This document shows, piece by piece, positions 63,301-64,000 of a stretch of 64,000 nt of DNA. Under the pieces are notes generated by a model. It had not been told where the DNA came from, did no database searches, and saw only the letters and a list, made by a program, of their open reading frames with translations. Both the position numbers and the translations under genes were made by a program. The stretch is from NCBI RefSeq assembly GCF_007827465.1, contig NZ_VISL01000001.1:1817001-1881000 (forward strand). Reading direction: 5' to 3'. This stretch comes from Dokdonia sp. Hel_I_53 (lineage in GTDB: Bacteria; Bacteroidota; Bacteroidia; Flavobacteriales; Flavobacteriaceae). Within the stretch, counting starts at the first letter, position 1, and every line of letters begins with the position of its first letter.

Positions 63301-63451
63301 CAGTGACTGCTGCACTACGCCCTCCTCTAAAAGGGCCAATAAGGCGATATTCTAGAGCGTCGTAGGCAGTTTCTTCTTGAGAAGTCTGAGCGTTACTATT
63401 AAATGAAAGACCTACTAATAGGAAACTTATAAGTAAATTAATTTTGCGCAT
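60344..63451 (-). CDS. Secreted BNR/sortilin-like beta-propeller protein
   Basis: 1035 residues with a signal peptide (MRKINLLISFLLVGLSFNSNAQ). Repeated Asp-box motifs (STDSGETWKE, STDGGKSF, SYDGGRSW, TDYGKSWKK, SFDDGMNWK) form one or two propellers of the VPS10/sortilin or exo-alpha-sialidase-like fold over about residues 30-720; the C-terminal 300 residues are a helical/beta region of unknown function. Often named glycosyl hydrolase, but the catalytic residues of a sialidase are not evident, so a binding or peptidase-accessory role is equally possible. Confidence 0.82.
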   Translation of the reverse strand: MRKINLLISFLLVGLSFNSNAQTSQEETAYDALEYRLIGPFRGGRSAAVTGVPGQPDLFYMGSTGGGVWRTTNGGKEWENISDGFFGGSIGAVEVSKSDPNVIYVGGGEKTLRGNVSSGYGIWKSEDAGKTWAQSGLKESRHVPRIRVHPTNSDIVYAGVLGNIYKPTQERGVYKSIDGGKTWKRTLFSNEDSGVVDLIIDPNNPRILYATTWNARRTPYSLSSGGEGSALWKSTDSGETWKEISTNEGFAKGILGIMGITVSPVNSNRLYAMVENQEEGGLYTSTDAGTTWKKINDERKLRQRAWYYTRLYADTADENTVYVLNVRYHKSTDGGKSFSTYNAPHGDHHDLWIAPEDPNRMIIGDDGGAQVSYDGGRSWSTYMNQPTAQFYRVTTDNAFPYRIYVAQQDNSTIRIPHRTEGGSISEDDWESTAGGESAHIAVDPENNEIVYGGSYDGFLTRVNHDRNTVRSISVWPDNPMGHGVEDMKYRFQWNFPIIFSKHDPDKLYTFSQSVHVSENEGQSWKVISPDLTTNDPEKMKSSGGPITQDNTSVEYYCTIFAAAESPLKEGLLWTGSDDGLIHVTQNGGQSWENVTPKSMPVNMMINSVEPSAFEEGTAYVAGTRYKLGDFTPYLYKTTDYGKSWKKITNGIPAEHFTRVVREDPKQKGLLYAGTETGMYISFDDGMNWKSFQLNLPIVPITDLTIKNDNLIVATQGRSLWIIDDLGMLRQAAFAKAGTDTLFQPKATYRMGGRGGNKSLTEGTNHPSGVMTYFNLKDFDKENDTIALTYMTMAGDTLQSFNTAAKKEDKQLKAKKGGNLFTWDTRIDGAEKLDGMILWWASLDGPKAVPGNYKVALNVDGKVQTENFEILANPNAEATVADMKAQHTFITEVNAAVDRAHQSIKKIRKINEQLKSFTAQYEDDARTTALREKAEKMQENFGEIEKELYQTKNRSGQDPLNFPIKLTNKLGHLNSLVGMGDFAPTAQDIAVKNQLTAQINKELETFDNMLDAEVAAFNEEFNSLKLDYLFVEEAKE
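61245..61258. repeat. Iterated palindrome, copy 25
   Basis: Exact core in the BNR gene, AFAKA frame, between the propeller and the C-terminal region; 18-bp symmetry (CCGC...GCGG). Confidence 0.95.
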
Positions 63452-63529
63452 TGTTTGCTATGGTGTTGATTCTGAATTAGAAATTTACAGAATTCTTATG
63501 AATGGCAGAAATGCGGTTGGGTATTTAAC

Positions 63530-63543
63530 GCTTTCGCGAAAGC
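63530..63543. repeat. Iterated palindrome, copy 26 (intergenic)
   Basis: Exact core 3 bp after the MATE transporter stop; 16-bp symmetry. Confidence 0.95.
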
Positions 63544-63546
63544 GAA

Positions 63547-64000
63547 CTAGGCGTCAGAAGCTACGACCAAATTCTTTTTTACATCCCGTCTTAAAAAATA
63601 TGCTGTTACAAGCGTAGACAAAATATCTGCAATAGGGAAGGCTATCCAAACCCCCCAAACGCCGAAATAGCGTGGTAATAGAAGTATAAGAGGTATGAGA
63701 AAAAAACCTTGTTTGCTCAAACTTAAAAACAAAGCAGGAACAGCTTTTCCAATAGCTTGAAAATAAACCCCTCCTATTAACTGAACAATAATCACCGGTG
63801 TCGCTGCAAATACCCATCGCAACGCATCTGGCGTACGATCTAAGAGTGCAGCATTATCTGTAAGGGTCTTTGCCGTAGCATTTTGATCGCTTATAAACCA
63901 GGACACAAAAAATCCTGGAAAAAGCATGATTACCGTAAAAATCATAAGTGCAAGAGCACCACCATATTTGATAGAGATATTAATACTTTCTCTCACTCTC
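63547..64000 (-). CDS. MATE-family efflux transporter (C-terminal part)
   Basis: About 151 residues, frame open at the window edge. Four hydrophobic helices with a loop AATPVIIVQLIGGVYFQAIGKAVPALFLSLSK and the LPRYFGVWGVWIAFPIADI segment match the last helices of MATE (NorM/DinF-type) Na+ or H+ coupled multidrug exporters. The N-terminal two thirds and the start codon are outside the window. Confidence 0.85.
   Translation of the reverse strand, partial: RVRESINISIKYGGALALMIFTVIMLFPGFFVSWFISDQNATAKTLTDNAALLDRTPDALRWVFAATPVIIVQLIGGVYFQAIGKAVPALFLSLSKQGFFLIPLILLLPRYFGVWGVWIAFPIADILSTLVTAYFLRRDVKKNLVVASDA

Noticed and set aside
60344..63451. Naming the BNR protein a sialidase or glycosyl hydrolase
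   Set aside because: Asp-boxes are present, but catalytic Arg triad and Tyr/Glu of sialidases could not be identified.
3388..63543. Iterated palindrome as a CRISPR array
   Set aside because: Copies are 0.8 to 4.2 kb apart, lie inside genes and have no regular short spacers or cas genes.

Overview
The window is AT-rich bacterial chromosome from a member of the Flavobacteriaceae (Bacteroidota), probably marine. This rests on Bacteroidota-type -7 boxes (TAnnTTTG) in front of genes, very weak Shine-Dalgarno signals, families typical of flavobacteria (DUF4199, DUF4286, HTTM, TPR-AraC regulators, BNR/sortilin-like secreted proteins) and a carotenoid lycopene cyclase. A Dokdonia-like genus is a guess, not a result. 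No phage, insertion sequence or CRISPR array is seen; most genes are ordinary core genes in compact operons.

Layout. 1-1656: response regulator (cut by the edge) and PAS histidine kinase. 1788-4543: arsenic operon arsR, PLP decarboxylase, DUF6428-like, arsC, with an operator-like inverted repeat. 4598-18044: a long minus-strand run with mgtE, rsmA, serS, an HTTM protein, ribF, pth, rplY and prs. 18210: tRNA-Leu(CAA). 19383-25107: the ligase-associated DNA repair set (exonuclease, ATP-dependent ligase, Lhr-like helicase) with a small membrane protein inserted; its fourth partner pdeM lies about 21 kb away at 46230. 26351-30557: metG and tex. 32971-36884: a LysR regulator divergent from small proteins and an SbtA-like bicarbonate transporter, then a yitT gene interrupted by an in-frame TAA. 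36879-41700: mfd operon including a 48-residue membrane protein. 41825-48860: oxidoreductase, TspO-like protein, second PLP decarboxylase, pdeM, crtY and a TerB/DnaJ protein. 49060-63451: bacilliredoxin, HD protein, S9 peptidase with small membrane proteins upstream, a TPR-AraC regulator, a radical SAM protein, enoyl-CoA hydratase, an NtrY-like kinase, hemJ, a beta-barrel protein and a BNR-repeat protein. 63547-end: partial MATE transporter.

The most striking signal is not a gene. The perfect 14-bp palindrome GCTTTCGCGAAAGC occurs 26 times, about once per 2.4 kb, never clustered, in coding and intergenic DNA. In genes it is read in all three frames (peptides AFAKA, RFRES or LSRKR). It behaves like a highly iterated palindrome comparable in kind to cyanobacterial HIP1, and its function is unknown to me. 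Other points of interest are the interrupted yitT gene, the split DNA repair set, the decarboxylase in the ars operon, and operator-like repeats before arsR and the membrane XRE regulator.
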